This document shows, piece by piece, positions 1 to 10,073 of a stretch of 64,000 bases of DNA. Positions within the stretch are counted from its first letter, which is position 1, and each line of letters starts with the position of its first letter. The stretch is from Mucilaginibacter conchicola. Its GTDB lineage: Bacteria; Bacteroidota; Bacteroidia; Sphingobacteriales; Sphingobacteriaceae. The stretch spans positions 2,041,420-2,105,419 of the forward strand of contig NZ_QWDC01000001.1 of assembly GCF_003432115.1 (NCBI RefSeq), written 5' to 3'. Both the position numbers and the translations under genes were made by a program. A model generated the notes under the pieces. That model saw only the letters and a list, made by a program, of their open reading frames with translations. It was not told the DNA's origin and did not search any database.

Positions 1-1
1 A

Positions 2-1720
2 CTTTTCCTGAACAGCTACCTCGAACCCAAACTATCCGACAAGCTTAAAACAGCCGTAGCCAAAGGCAGCGACAGCCTCTACACCATTGATTTTAGTGAT
101 GCCAAACTTAACGTTTTACAAGGCCGCGTGGTCCTGTACGGGATCAAATTAAAACCTAATGTTGATGTATATCGCGCAAAGCGCGAGAATAAAGAGCACG
201 TGCCCAATAGTCTTTATGAGTTGCATGTGCAGCGCCTCATTGTTTCAGGCGTAAAAGTTGCCGATCTGTATTTTAATAAGAGACTCAGCATCTCGCGCAT
301 TACTTTGGACCAGCCCGAGATCATCGCTAGCAAATATGCCAACAAGCCGGATAGCGGTAAAAAAGACAACCGCACGCTTTATCAAAAGATAGAGAAGACC
401 TTTAAATCAGTAAATGTTGGGGAGTTAAGACTGAGCAATATCCGCCTGAAAAACATCAATTACACCGGCCCAAAACCATCCCGCTCAGAGTTGAAGGATA
501 TGGATATTTTGGGGAGCAGCCTGCTGATAGATTCTGCTTCGCAGAGTGACACCACGCGCTTCCTTTTCTTTAAAGACGTGACCACGCAACTGCATAATTA
601 CACCAGCAGATCGGCAGATGGGCTTTATACTTTTAAAGTGAAAGCCGTTAAACTCTCCACCCAAAGCAAAAAGCTAACGGTTGACGGTTTGTACCTTACC
701 CCTATCGATTACCCTACTTTCTTCAAAAAAAGCAAAAGCGACCGTTTTGATATTCACCTCGAAAATATTGTATTGCACAACTTTGATTACAATGGTTTTC
801 AGGATAACCAAAGCATCGATATTAAAAAGATGGAGATCGATAAGGGAAGCTTTGGCTTGTATAGTAACTACAACGGCAAGCTGCAAACTACCGACAGGCT
901 GGTAACCTTCCCAAACTGGGCCATCCGCGAGAAGATGCCCATGCCTGTTAATATTGACACGCTGGATCTGAAACAGATGAGCTTTACCTATTCCCAGCGC
1001 AACACACCTACCATGAAGTTTGGGCACGTAAAATTCAACAGCATTAACGGGCGTTTCCTGAATTTGACCAACCGTAAAGATCTGCTGAAGAAAAACAACA
1101 TCTGCACAGCCGATATAACCAGCCTGTTTATGGGCAAAGGAAAATTCGACCTGCATTTTGTATTCAACCTCAGCGATCCGGATTACAGCTACGCTTATAA
1201 AGGCCATTTAGCGCCGATGGATATGACTATAGTGACCCCGGTACTGATGCCGCTGTCCATGGTGAAGATAAACCGGGGGCGCGTTACTTCCTTTGATTTT
1301 AATGTGCACAGCACGCAAAAGGTATCAAAGGGAACGGTATCATTTCTGTATAAGGATTTGAATGTTGATGTGCTCCGCCCCGATTATACCAAGAAGACAC
1401 TCATCAGTGCCCTTGCCAATACCGTTATCCTGAAACATGATAACCCTGATGACGGTGAGAAAACCCTGCGACTGGCAAACGTAGTTTACATCCGCCCCAA
1501 AAACTTCCCGTTCTTTAAAACGGTATGGCATGTACTGCTAAACGGCATCAAAAATTGCGCAGGCGTTGGCCCTGCGCAGGAGAAAAAGCTAAACGCGCAG
1601 CAAGATACCAACGACAAAAAAGAGCAGGAAAAGATCATCAAGAAAGCTGTAAAGGAAAAAGAGAAAGAGGATAAGAAGTTTAAGGAGAAGGTTGAAGAGA
1701 AGAAGAAAGGGAAGGCTTAA
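2..1720 (+). CDS. AsmA-like envelope protein, 5' end outside window
   Basis: The reading frame is open from base 2, so the start lies upstream; an internal GTG at 128 is not the true start. The 572 visible residues are rich in predicted beta strands and repeat a pattern of phrases such as LRLSNIRLKNINY and IHLENIVLHNFDY, which resembles the AsmA/DUF748-type proteins that sit in or near the inner membrane and span toward the outer membrane. The last 35 or so residues are a highly charged Lys/Glu tail. No catalytic motif is visible. The family placement rests on pattern only and is uncertain; that this is a real gene is clear from length and composition. A repeat-filled gap follows. Confidence 0.75.
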   Translation, partial: LFLNSYLEPKLSDKLKTAVAKGSDSLYTIDFSDAKLNVLQGRVVLYGIKLKPNVDVYRAKRENKEHVPNSLYELHVQRLIVSGVKVADLYFNKRLSISRITLDQPEIIASKYANKPDSGKKDNRTLYQKIEKTFKSVNVGELRLSNIRLKNINYTGPKPSRSELKDMDILGSSLLIDSASQSDTTRFLFFKDVTTQLHNYTSRSADGLYTFKVKAVKLSTQSKKLTVDGLYLTPIDYPTFFKKSKSDRFDIHLENIVLHNFDYNGFQDNQSIDIKKMEIDKGSFGLYSNYNGKLQTTDRLVTFPNWAIREKMPMPVNIDTLDLKQMSFTYSQRNTPTMKFGHVKFNSINGRFLNLTNRKDLLKKNNICTADITSLFMGKGKFDLHFVFNLSDPDYSYAYKGHLAPMDMTIVTPVLMPLSMVKINRGRVTSFDFNVHSTQKVSKGTVSFLYKDLNVDVLRPDYTKKTLISALANTVILKHDNPDDGEKTLRLANVVYIRPKNFPFFKTVWHVLLNGIKNCAGVGPAQEKKLNAQQDTNDKKEQEKIIKKAVKEKEKEDKKFKEKVEEKKKGKA

Positions 1721-1821
1721 GTCATGGCATCCAACCCAACTCGTCATTGCGAGGTACGAAGCAATCTCTTTAGAACAGTTCTTCGTTAGGAATGGAAGTG
1801 AGTTATGAATCGTCAGTGGAT

Positions 1822-1852
1822 GTTACTTTCTTTTCTCTCAAAAGAAAGTAAC
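1822..1852. repeat. Hairpin with 13-bp stem
   Basis: GTTACTTTCTTTT (1822-1834) is the exact reverse complement of AAAAGAAAGTAAC (1840-1852) across a 5-base loop. It could act as a terminator for the upstream gene or be part of a repeat element. Confidence 0.6.
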
Positions 1853-1985
1853 CAAAGAAAAGTCGCGGCTACGGTAACGCGCTACAATGGTTGTGCCGAT
1901 GCAATGCCTGTGCTATCCGCACGTTACACTATGCCGCAGTGTTCGGTGCCGACGGGTTCGTCTTTATATTTTTTATGTACTATTT

Positions 1986-2061
1986 GTCATTCTGAGCGTA
2001 GCGAAGAATCTAACCGCGTTCTCTGTAAAGTATAAAGATTCTTCGCTACGCTCAGAATGAC
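1986..2061. repeat. Type C intergenic repeat, perfect 26-bp inverted repeat
   Basis: The arm 1986-2011 (starting GTCATTCTGAGCGTAGCGAA) is an exact reverse complement of 2036-2061. The 24-base spacer is unrelated to the arms. A half copy lies at 25128-25162. Elements of this kind are scattered between genes in many Bacteroidota genomes. Confidence 0.85.
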
Positions 2062-2194
2062 AAGTGCTTTAAGTCCTCTCCTTTGGAGAGGATTTAGGTG
2101 AGGCCTCTACTGGCAATGACGCGTGGGAAACTTAGCGTATGGGATGCCGATCCGTCAGCCGACGGACGGCATGACGTTTCTTCTTATAACTTTC

Positions 2195-5100
2195 TTACTG
2201 CAACAACAACTTCAAATTAACACCAAAATTGGTAAACGCTGTAGTGAACGCCTGCGAGGTGTATGGCTTGGTGATGTTACTATCGTAAAACAAATTGAGG
2301 TTAAAACGCTGATTGATCACGTAATCTATCGACGGGCGCAGGGTAATATTTTTGGCACCTGATGATACCTCGGCGCCCGGAACATCGGCCCGATAGATCA
2401 CCAGCTTTTTATCGCGGATAGCTACATCCAGTTTAAAGTTCACATCGTTGTTCTCGCGGTTGCCGGTGCCAAACAGCCCCCATGGCATCCTGAAGTTTTT
2501 AGGGCGATAACCAAAGCCCAATACAATAATATTCTCGTCCTGCTGTGCTAACTGGCTATTCAGCATACTTAGGTTAAGGAAACGGTTCTTGCTAAACTCC
2601 ACATTGGCTGTCATGCTGTTTTTGAAACGAACATCGGCACCCAGTAACGGAAGGAAAGACTCCAATATACTTACCTGCGAGAACTGGTAAAGCGGCAGGA
2701 AATCCTGGTTCGGGTCGCGCACGGCGCTGTAGCCATTCACAGCCTGGTACTGCAGCAGGGTGGTGTAGGCACTTACGTTATATGATGAGCGATACACGTG
2801 GCGCAGATCAAACGAGTCAAACAGATCACTGAACAACGGCAGCCTTGCCAGGCCACTGTATTTAATATCCCAGTTAGGGATAGGTATTTTAGGGAACTGC
2901 GTTAAGTTTACCGACCCTGCATCCTTGCCGGTGTAAGCCGCCAGGAAGGCCGGCACCAATACGTTTTGCGCATTTGGCCCGTAGCCATCGGCGTACCCAT
3001 CGGCAGAGCCGGAAGAGTTTGGATTTTGCTGACCTAAACGTTGCGATATTACCGCGCGATTATCCAAAAATTTCTGGAAAGCCTCTGAGTTTTTAGTAAG
3101 ATCGCCGCCTTTTGAGAAAGCCGTACCTATTGACAGGAACGACACGCTGTAAGTACCCGAGGTAACCGGGCTAAGGTTCTCTATCTGCTGTGTAGACTCA
3201 AGATATTTAAACTGGGTTTGATAGTTCCTATCCTGCGTGCGGAAAGCTTTTAGTTCGATACGCAGATCGGGCAGTGGCTCAATAATACTGCGCAGTTGTA
3301 TATCCTCGTTAAATGATTTTACAAACAACTGGTTCTGCAATGTATCAGTTGTTATCCATCCATTGGCCACCGCGCGGCCACGTATATCCGTCTGGCTACC
3401 CAGTAGGAAGCCGATACCCGGAGCACTGTAGTCAAGATCCTGCCCAAAGAAATTTGATTTTGGCAGATAGCCGGGCAGGAAAGTACCCTCGGTGCGCGTG
3501 TAGGTACCGCTGATATTTTTAATACTGGTAAGCAGGCCAAGCAACAAGCTTCCGGCACTTGTCTTTTCATTATTACCCTTCCGCAAGCCACGGAACTTGT
3601 TATAAAGATTAGCAAAGTTAAGGTTAGGGTTTAACTGGATGGTACGGGCATTTTGGATGCTGTTACCCACGTCATAGGTTGGGTTGTTAATAGCAAATGT
3701 TGGCTGCGATTGCCAGTTAAAGTTAGTGCTATAGCGCGTAGTAAGCGCAGTCCACTCAAGGCCCGGTATTTTATTTATAGGCGTGGTGTAGTTAATGTTA
3801 ATGGTGTGGTTGTAATTAACGGTACGGCCAAGTTTCATCAGGTTATCCCAAAGGGTATCGCGTTTTAAACCGGTTATACGCCCCATCGGCTCATCAACTA
3901 CCGATAGGTTGGTTGCATCAATATCCAACGATAATGATTTAGATAAATTCCAGCCGATGCCATAAACCCTCGTAATATTAAAGTTTTTGTTGAACGATGT
4001 TGGGATAGGGATAGAGTTATTAGGGTCGTTATTACGCAAGGTGTTCTCAGAATAGAACCTGTCGAAATTAATGCTGAAATTTAACCTTGAAGGCAATATA
4101 CTGAAGTTGAAATCGCGCGCCAGCGCAAGCAAATTGCTCTTTATGATCTTGGCAAATGGCGTGATGAACTTAGGCTCGTTGGTGTAGTTATAATTAAGTG
4201 CTACACGATAGGTTTTGGCCATATCATTCTCCACAATAAAATCGTGGTGACGATATTCGGTATAGGCATAGGTGGCAGCAAAATTTTCCACATCCCAAAC
4301 ATGTACCGGTGCCGATGCGTCGGTACGCTCTTTATGTACGTTGGTGAAGTTGATGCTTTTGCGCACGGTAAAATCTTCTGATACACGCTTTATAGAATCG
4401 CGGGCCTCTGTACTTTGCGCAGCGGCCAGTGATTTCTTCAATTCCACATCAGGCATACCGGGGTCATATTGCGGTGTACTTTTTTGGGTGGATATATTCA
4501 CATACGCCGGGATGCGGATACCGCTTTTCTCAGGGAAGAACTTGCCAAGCTCCACACTGGCCGATGCATCAATGATCTGGTTATCGCTACGGTTACGGTC
4601 GCTCACCCTCGAATCGAGCGTACCAAAGCCAATGGTACTCTTACTGCCGGATACGGTGATATTGGCAAAATCTGCCAGGGCTGCATCCACACGTGCCGTA
4701 GCCGCCCAGCCACCACGCTGGTCAAAATCAGTAAGGCGCAATTCATCAAACCAAACCGTACCGGTTTTATTTAGCCCGTCATCGCCGCTCATGCTATTGG
4801 CCTTGTAAGGGTTGCGCACACCCAGCATAATGGTACGCAACCGGCTCAGATCGGGTTGCCCTTTTATGGTCACTTTGTTGGCACCATCGGTATAAACAAA
4901 CGGTACTGTGAACGGCCACGGTTGCCCGTTTAGTTTGGCGTTATTACGCGCCAGCTTGGCATCTGTTAAGATAGATAATTCCAGGTTCAGCTCATTCACG
5001 GATGGCCATATTGCACCGGGGTCTCGGGTACCGGGTTGGGTAACAGCCAAAGGCACCTCATACTCGTAGTAGTTATCCTGATAATCAACCCCTAAGCGCA

Positions 5101-8100
5101 CAAAGGCATTCAGGTCGTTATTTTTTAGCTGATCGCCTTCGGCGTGGATAAACATCTGCACGCGTTTATAAGAGCGCAGATCATTATAAAAAGTACGGAA
5201 CGCCGCCCTCGAGTAACCATCGCGCAGGTTGGTTACGTTCAATGATAGCGATTGCTCGTTAAGCTTGGTATCTGTTTGTAAGTTGTTGTAGTTGCGCTGG
5301 CGATTAATGCCCGGCGGCACCACGTAAGGTATTGGCGTGCGGTTACCATTCTCCTCAATATTTACAGCCTGCACATCCAGTACCGAGCCATCAATTACCG
5401 GGTTTTGGATAGCAGGATCTGCAATAACATTCAGAGGATTATTCTCGGCATTAAAGGTGCGCCACTCGCTGCTGGCTAATTGCAGGGTAGCAAAACGCAA
5501 TACAGCTGTATCGGCAAAGTTGGTCATGAACATGCGCATAAAGCGGATGGCCTTAAAATCTTGTATGTTGCCCACCTTGCTGGTATAATCCGTTATCGGA
5601 ACCCGGAACTGGTACCAGGTAACAGTTTGCGTTGTACCATTTGGCAATTTAACGTTGGCGTTGATTTTATCGTTGATGTAGTTTTGGCCAACCACCATAT
5701 CCTGCGGGCGGATAGACACGCGGTACTGGTAGTATTCATCGGCCTGGCTCATGTTATTATCGCGGTTAATATCCTCACCATCAGGCAATGATGTTGATGC
5801 CGATGTTTGTATACCCAGTTCTGCCTGCGATTGTTCTGCGGTTTTAGAGTTACCCTCAGTACCGTTGAAGCGGCTGTAACGTTCCAAAATACCGGCACCA
5901 GCCTGGTCAAGCGCCTGGCCCTGGTAGTATTGGTAGTTATCTGATGATGGGTCGGCGTTAAGCAATGCAGCAGCCTGCGGGTTTAACAGCCCTTGCGTTT
6001 GTTGCAACATAGGCGCAAATTTCACCTTCTCATCAGCATCGTTCAAACCATCCAAACCAATATCCTGCAGGCGGCGGTTATTGGGGTCGTTATCAAAAGC
6101 ATTAACAACAGGTTGCAGTTTTGATACGCGCCCCCAGTTGGTTTCATCAACCTTGTCGGCCGTGGTGCCGTCAACAGGCAGGGCGTTCTCTAAACTTTTA
6201 CGGCCATCTTTCAAAATATCCTCAGATATACTACCTAAGTTAAAATACAGATCGCCACCTTGCGAGTTTGGCTTGTAGATGAACGGATCTAACATCCAAA
6301 ACTCGATATACCCCACGTTGAGCGCCTGAAAATCGTTGGTCTCCAGTTTACGGAACATACCGCCCCAGCGGTTGCGTGGGTTTTGCAGCGTACCATCATT
6401 GTTAATGCCTGTAGTGGTGTAGTTGTACGGGCCACGCACGGTTGGGTAAAACGCCATGTTCAGTGTAGCCAAACTGATAGGTTGCCCGGTGGTTGATTGT
6501 TTGTATGGGAACACTTCCTGCTCCAGCACCTGCCTTACGTAATGGTTTGACAGGTCATTCCGCGATACCGGGATATTACCCGAATTAACATAAAATATCG
6601 GATCAATATTATAGTAGGCCAGCCTTGCACGGTTAAAACCGTAGCTAAGATCATCAAATGCGTTTGATTCTGTAAACATTTGCGGCGTGCCGGATAGCTG
6701 CCAGTTTAACGCTCCTTTTATATCGATAACGGTACGGCTGTTCTCAAAGTCATCCAGGTATGATGTACCATTTTTTGAGCCCGCAAAATCCAGGGCGCCC
6801 GGGCTGCCGGGGTTCAGTTGGGCAAACTCACCGCTAAAGTTTATGGTTGATGGCGCTTTGGTATTGATAAGCGGAATCTTATCTACCAGGCGGGTCAGAA
6901 ACCGTGATTCGGAACTATAGTTGGCATCAAAACCCCAGATAGTGTTAGAGATCGATTCCTGCCCCACTATCTCGTTCTGGTTAATAGGCTGTTCGGTAAG
7001 GTGCATCAAAGTAGCACCCAAAGCCAGTTTAGGGTTCACATGATAATCCAGCCTGGTTCCCCAGAGAGATTTTTGTTGCACGCCGAAAAGCTCGTTATTC
7101 TCCAACTTGATGTTAATCGGCTGGCCCGATTGCAGCAGTGCCTGGTTCAGCATCCGCAAACGGCCCGAGCTGTAGTCGATGGTATAGTCTGTTCCTTCCT
7201 GCAGTTTTAAATTGCCCGCCGTTACCACAACAGATCCTTGCGGAACGTTCACGGCATTTAGCTGATATTCTGACCCATTTTGGCCGGTATAAGTACCCTT
7301 AATAAGATAACGATTAAGCTTAGGGAACAGTTGCTGGGCAATCACCTTGGTTGAATCATATAGCGCCTGGTAAACATAACGTGCGGTTAAATCACCCTCG
7401 GCAGGGGTAAATTGTTTAGCCAGATCGCTACCAAATGGTTCAACCGTAGGGAACATGATGCGCCCGTTTTGCGAGTCGATAGTAATGCCTTCTAAAAAGT
7501 CAAAGAAACCATCCGGGCTTTTATCATTCTGTTGGTTAAGGTTATCCAGCCCCGTTATCTGCAGCCAGCGTTTACCTTTGGTATTGGTACCCTCGTCTAC
7601 CCCGGTCTTTTCAATCCCCGATTTATCATCTAAACGGGTAACGTTCAACTTAAAGTTGGTGGGGCTTATCTGGCTTGCTCCTAACGAGTAAATGTTTTTC
7701 ATCATCAGGTCCCAGGTTGGCAGGCTGGTTTTAAGCAATTCGTTCTTTAAAAGTTTGGTATAAAGTACCTGCGGGGTGGTGGTGTTCACGGCCCTATCAC
7801 TACTAAACTCGCCCACCTGGTATTGCACACCATTTACGGTGTACTGGTAAGCAACGGCCAATACCTCATCGTTATTCAGCGGATAGTTTAGTGAGATATA
7901 ACCCAATTGCGGATGCAGGGTAAACTCGTTATCCTTTAGTTTACGGGCGTAAGTTAGCTTGGCATAGTTATCAGTAGCACCGGTAGACTGGAAATAAGTG
8001 GCAATAGCATTAGAGTTGGTATTACGCGCCCCTGAGGGGATATTGGTTAACAAGTTATTTGACTGCTGCGGAAAACCGGGCCCCTGAAAACCCGCAGGAT

Positions 8101-9454
8101 AACCACTCGTGCCCGGGTTAATCAACGGGTTATGTGGTCTGTTCTCACCCAGGTCAAGGAAAGCCAATATATCACGCGAATCGGTAGTTACGCTGGTTCG
8201 GTTGGTTGTCCAAACCTCAATCCTGGTAATGTTAATGTTTGAGCTGATGATAGGAATATTGGCCAGCGCACGGTTATAATTATTCCTGAAATATTGCGAC
8301 AGGAAGTAGTGCTTATTTGCTTCATAGTCAGCCGCGGTAATAGAGATATTGCCCTGCTGCGAACCATTGGTAATGGTAATATTTTTTGATTGCGAACGCT
8401 GCTGCGAAAAAATGCTGGTTACATCCAACCTGCCAAATTTCAGTTTGGTTTTTACCCCAAACAATGCCTGGCTGCCGGTGATGAGTGTGGTATTCAGCGG
8501 CATACTAACAGTACCGGCCTCTATCTTCTGGATGATCTCATCCGGGTGACCGGTGTAATCCAGCTTTATCTGGTTCTCAAACTGGAACTGCGCCTGGGTA
8601 TTATAGTTGGTGGTGATTTTCAGTTTGTCGCCAATATCACCTGTTACGTTCAGTTGAATTCTTTGGTCAAAATTAAAGTTAAACTGGTTACGCTGGCGGG
8701 TATTAAACAGCGGGTTCTCGTTTTTATTTATCTGCCCTGCCAATATCACTTCTGCAGATCCTTGTGGGCGAATATTAATATTTGAACTGCCAAAGATCTG
8801 TTCAAATGTTTTACTGCGAATGCGCATCTGCGGAATAAAGCCCGGCTGCTCAGACTCAAACGCATAATTGTCTGATAACTGCTGAAAATACTCGCGCTTC
8901 ATGCTGCGTTGCTGCAACAGCAGATACTCGCTAAAAGTTAAGTATTGTGGCGCACGATAGTTAAGATTACCCAGTTTCTCGTACAATATGTAGCGGTTAG
9001 TTGCAGGGTCATACTCCACCGTTCGCACCAGGCCGGGCGGGTCTTTAAAGAATAAGCCCGAGCGCTCGCGTTTTGATGTTGCCTCGCGCAGCTGAACCGG
9101 GCCGGGTTTAAAACCCGTATCTGTTCTTGCCGTTTGCGTTGTTGGCATGCCTTGCTGCGGTTGCGCTTGCACAGGTGTTTGCCCCGGCCTCGCCTGCTGG
9201 TTAAAAGGCTGCTGCTGCGATTGATTTGTACTTTGCTGACTTGGATACTGCTGCTGCCTGTTTGGAAACTGCTGGCCTTGCTGCGAAGGATATTGTTGCT
9301 GCCCCTGCTGTGCCGGATATTGGGTCGGCAACTGATTTGGAACCGAAGTTAGCTGTTGCACAGGCGTTTGCTGCGCATATAGCTTTCCTACCCCGCTTAA
9401 AGCAGATACAAAAAGTATAACTACAAAAAGCTTAGTAGTAAAAATTTTAACCAA
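2195..9454 (-). CDS. sprA: Cell surface protein SprA, type IX secretion translocon
   Basis: A 2419-residue protein, the size expected for SprA (also called Sov), which forms the giant outer-membrane beta barrel through which type IX secretion cargo leaves the cell. It has a signal peptide (about residues 1-27, ending LYAQ), then a low-complexity Gln/Pro/Ser-rich stretch (about 28-110) with repeats of the type QQYPSQQGQQ, then a long barrel-type sequence with many Asn/Tyr-rich alternating strands. It ends with an aromatic-rich region (GVNLKLLLQ), as outer-membrane barrels often do. It lies 20 bases downstream of ruvA and probably shares the maeB-ruvA-sprA transcript; ruvA next to sprA is, to my knowledge, common in Bacteroidota. 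The Gln-rich insert is the only unusual part. Confidence 0.95.
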   Translation of the reverse strand: MVKIFTTKLFVVILFVSALSGVGKLYAQQTPVQQLTSVPNQLPTQYPAQQGQQQYPSQQGQQFPNRQQQYPSQQSTNQSQQQPFNQQARPGQTPVQAQPQQGMPTTQTARTDTGFKPGPVQLREATSKRERSGLFFKDPPGLVRTVEYDPATNRYILYEKLGNLNYRAPQYLTFSEYLLLQQRSMKREYFQQLSDNYAFESEQPGFIPQMRIRSKTFEQIFGSSNINIRPQGSAEVILAGQINKNENPLFNTRQRNQFNFNFDQRIQLNVTGDIGDKLKITTNYNTQAQFQFENQIKLDYTGHPDEIIQKIEAGTVSMPLNTTLITGSQALFGVKTKLKFGRLDVTSIFSQQRSQSKNITITNGSQQGNISITAADYEANKHYFLSQYFRNNYNRALANIPIISSNINITRIEVWTTNRTSVTTDSRDILAFLDLGENRPHNPLINPGTSGYPAGFQGPGFPQQSNNLLTNIPSGARNTNSNAIATYFQSTGATDNYAKLTYARKLKDNEFTLHPQLGYISLNYPLNNDEVLAVAYQYTVNGVQYQVGEFSSDRAVNTTTPQVLYTKLLKNELLKTSLPTWDLMMKNIYSLGASQISPTNFKLNVTRLDDKSGIEKTGVDEGTNTKGKRWLQITGLDNLNQQNDKSPDGFFDFLEGITIDSQNGRIMFPTVEPFGSDLAKQFTPAEGDLTARYVYQALYDSTKVIAQQLFPKLNRYLIKGTYTGQNGSEYQLNAVNVPQGSVVVTAGNLKLQEGTDYTIDYSSGRLRMLNQALLQSGQPINIKLENNELFGVQQKSLWGTRLDYHVNPKLALGATLMHLTEQPINQNEIVGQESISNTIWGFDANYSSESRFLTRLVDKIPLINTKAPSTINFSGEFAQLNPGSPGALDFAGSKNGTSYLDDFENSRTVIDIKGALNWQLSGTPQMFTESNAFDDLSYGFNRARLAYYNIDPIFYVNSGNIPVSRNDLSNHYVRQVLEQEVFPYKQSTTGQPISLATLNMAFYPTVRGPYNYTTTGINNDGTLQNPRNRWGGMFRKLETNDFQALNVGYIEFWMLDPFIYKPNSQGGDLYFNLGSISEDILKDGRKSLENALPVDGTTADKVDETNWGRVSKLQPVVNAFDNDPNNRRLQDIGLDGLNDADEKVKFAPMLQQTQGLLNPQAAALLNADPSSDNYQYYQGQALDQAGAGILERYSRFNGTEGNSKTAEQSQAELGIQTSASTSLPDGEDINRDNNMSQADEYYQYRVSIRPQDMVVGQNYINDKINANVKLPNGTTQTVTWYQFRVPITDYTSKVGNIQDFKAIRFMRMFMTNFADTAVLRFATLQLASSEWRTFNAENNPLNVIADPAIQNPVIDGSVLDVQAVNIEENGNRTPIPYVVPPGINRQRNYNNLQTDTKLNEQSLSLNVTNLRDGYSRAAFRTFYNDLRSYKRVQMFIHAEGDQLKNNDLNAFVRLGVDYQDNYYEYEVPLAVTQPGTRDPGAIWPSVNELNLELSILTDAKLARNNAKLNGQPWPFTVPFVYTDGANKVTIKGQPDLSRLRTIMLGVRNPYKANSMSGDDGLNKTGTVWFDELRLTDFDQRGGWAATARVDAALADFANITVSGSKSTIGFGTLDSRVSDRNRSDNQIIDASASVELGKFFPEKSGIRIPAYVNISTQKSTPQYDPGMPDVELKKSLAAAQSTEARDSIKRVSEDFTVRKSINFTNVHKERTDASAPVHVWDVENFAATYAYTEYRHHDFIVENDMAKTYRVALNYNYTNEPKFITPFAKIIKSNLLALARDFNFSILPSRLNFSINFDRFYSENTLRNNDPNNSIPIPTSFNKNFNITRVYGIGWNLSKSLSLDIDATNLSVVDEPMGRITGLKRDTLWDNLMKLGRTVNYNHTININYTTPINKIPGLEWTALTTRYSTNFNWQSQPTFAINNPTYDVGNSIQNARTIQLNPNLNFANLYNKFRGLRKGNNEKTSAGSLLLGLLTSIKNISGTYTRTEGTFLPGYLPKSNFFGQDLDYSAPGIGFLLGSQTDIRGRAVANGWITTDTLQNQLFVKSFNEDIQLRSIIEPLPDLRIELKAFRTQDRNYQTQFKYLESTQQIENLSPVTSGTYSVSFLSIGTAFSKGGDLTKNSEAFQKFLDNRAVISQRLGQQNPNSSGSADGYADGYGPNAQNVLVPAFLAAYTGKDAGSVNLTQFPKIPIPNWDIKYSGLARLPLFSDLFDSFDLRHVYRSSYNVSAYTTLLQYQAVNGYSAVRDPNQDFLPLYQFSQVSILESFLPLLGADVRFKNSMTANVEFSKNRFLNLSMLNSQLAQQDENIIVLGFGYRPKNFRMPWGLFGTGNRENNDVNFKLDVAIRDKKLVIYRADVPGAEVSSGAKNITLRPSIDYVINQRFNLNLFYDSNITKPYTSQAFTTAFTNFGVNLKLLLQ

Positions 9455-9474
9455 CTTGTGTCTTAAATGGGTAA

Positions 9475-10062
9475 TTATAAGTTCTTAAGCGCGTATTTGA
9501 TAAGTTGCTCTACAGTTAATTCACCTGTATTTTTGCCTATCTCCTGATCCAGAACTTTCTCTGCAACGTTACGTACAAAACCCAGCATAACAAGGGCGGA
9601 AAGCGCCTCTTCTTTTACCGTTTTTAACCCTACCGGGTTTGCAGTTAAACTATCCGGACCTTCTTTCTTTAATTTATCCTGAAGCTCTAAAATGATGCGT
9701 TGGGCAGATTTTGGGCCGATGCCTTTAATGCTTTTTATCAGCGCCACATTGCCCTGCACAATGGCCGTTTGTATCTCGGCCGGAGTAATGGATGAAAGCA
9801 TCATCCGTGCAGTATTTGGCCCAATGCCAGATATGGATACCAGGTGCAGGAAGAGCTTGCGCTCTCCTGCATCGGCAAAACCATAAAGTGTATGGGCATC
9901 TTCTTTTACGTGCAGCCATGTGTACAGCTTGCAACGTTCCCCATCGCCAAGCAGCGAATAGGTATTTAACGATATATTGATCTGGTAACCAACTCCACCT
10001 GCATCAATCACCACATAAGCGGCGCTCTTGAACGCCAGTTTACCATCAATATAGTCGTACAT
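9475..10062 (-). CDS. ruvA: Holliday junction DNA helicase subunit RuvA
   Basis: A 195-residue protein, normal for RuvA, which binds four-way DNA junctions as a tetramer and loads the RuvB motor for branch migration. An N-terminal OB fold (residues 1-62, MYDYIDGKLA) is followed by two helix-hairpin-helix motifs (VSISGIGPNTA around 75-85 and IKGIGPKSA around 112-120). The C-terminal domain III (about 150-195, ALSALVMLGF) contacts RuvB. It starts 11 bases after the maeB stop and ends 20 bases before sprA, so the three are almost certainly cotranscribed. No ruvB or ruvC is present in the window. Confidence 0.96.
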   Translation of the reverse strand: MYDYIDGKLAFKSAAYVVIDAGGVGYQINISLNTYSLLGDGERCKLYTWLHVKEDAHTLYGFADAGERKLFLHLVSISGIGPNTARMMLSSITPAEIQTAIVQGNVALIKSIKGIGPKSAQRIILELQDKLKKEGPDSLTANPVGLKTVKEEALSALVMLGFVRNVAEKVLDQEIGKNTGELTVEQLIKYALKNL

Positions 10063-10073
10063 GTTTTTTCAGA

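Larger units (their letters stand above)
1721..2194. other. Gene-free gap filled with repeats
   Basis: This gap between two convergent genes (the AsmA-like gene and sprA) holds no credible gene. From left to right it contains the left half of a type B repeat (1742-1770), a 13-bp hairpin arm pair (1822-1834 with 1840-1852), a perfect 26-bp-stem type C hairpin (1986-2061), and a small hairpin near 2071-2092. The bases gcaatgacg at 2113-2121 look like the right end of a type B element. Confidence 0.7.

Noticed and set aside
1805..2035. 76-aa plus-strand frame
   Set aside because: It runs through the hairpin repeats and its last part is a translation of the type C repeat arm; no gene-like composition.
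4272..4808. 178-aa frame antisense to sprA
   Set aside because: It lies wholly within the SprA coding frame on the other strand and has no recognisable domain.
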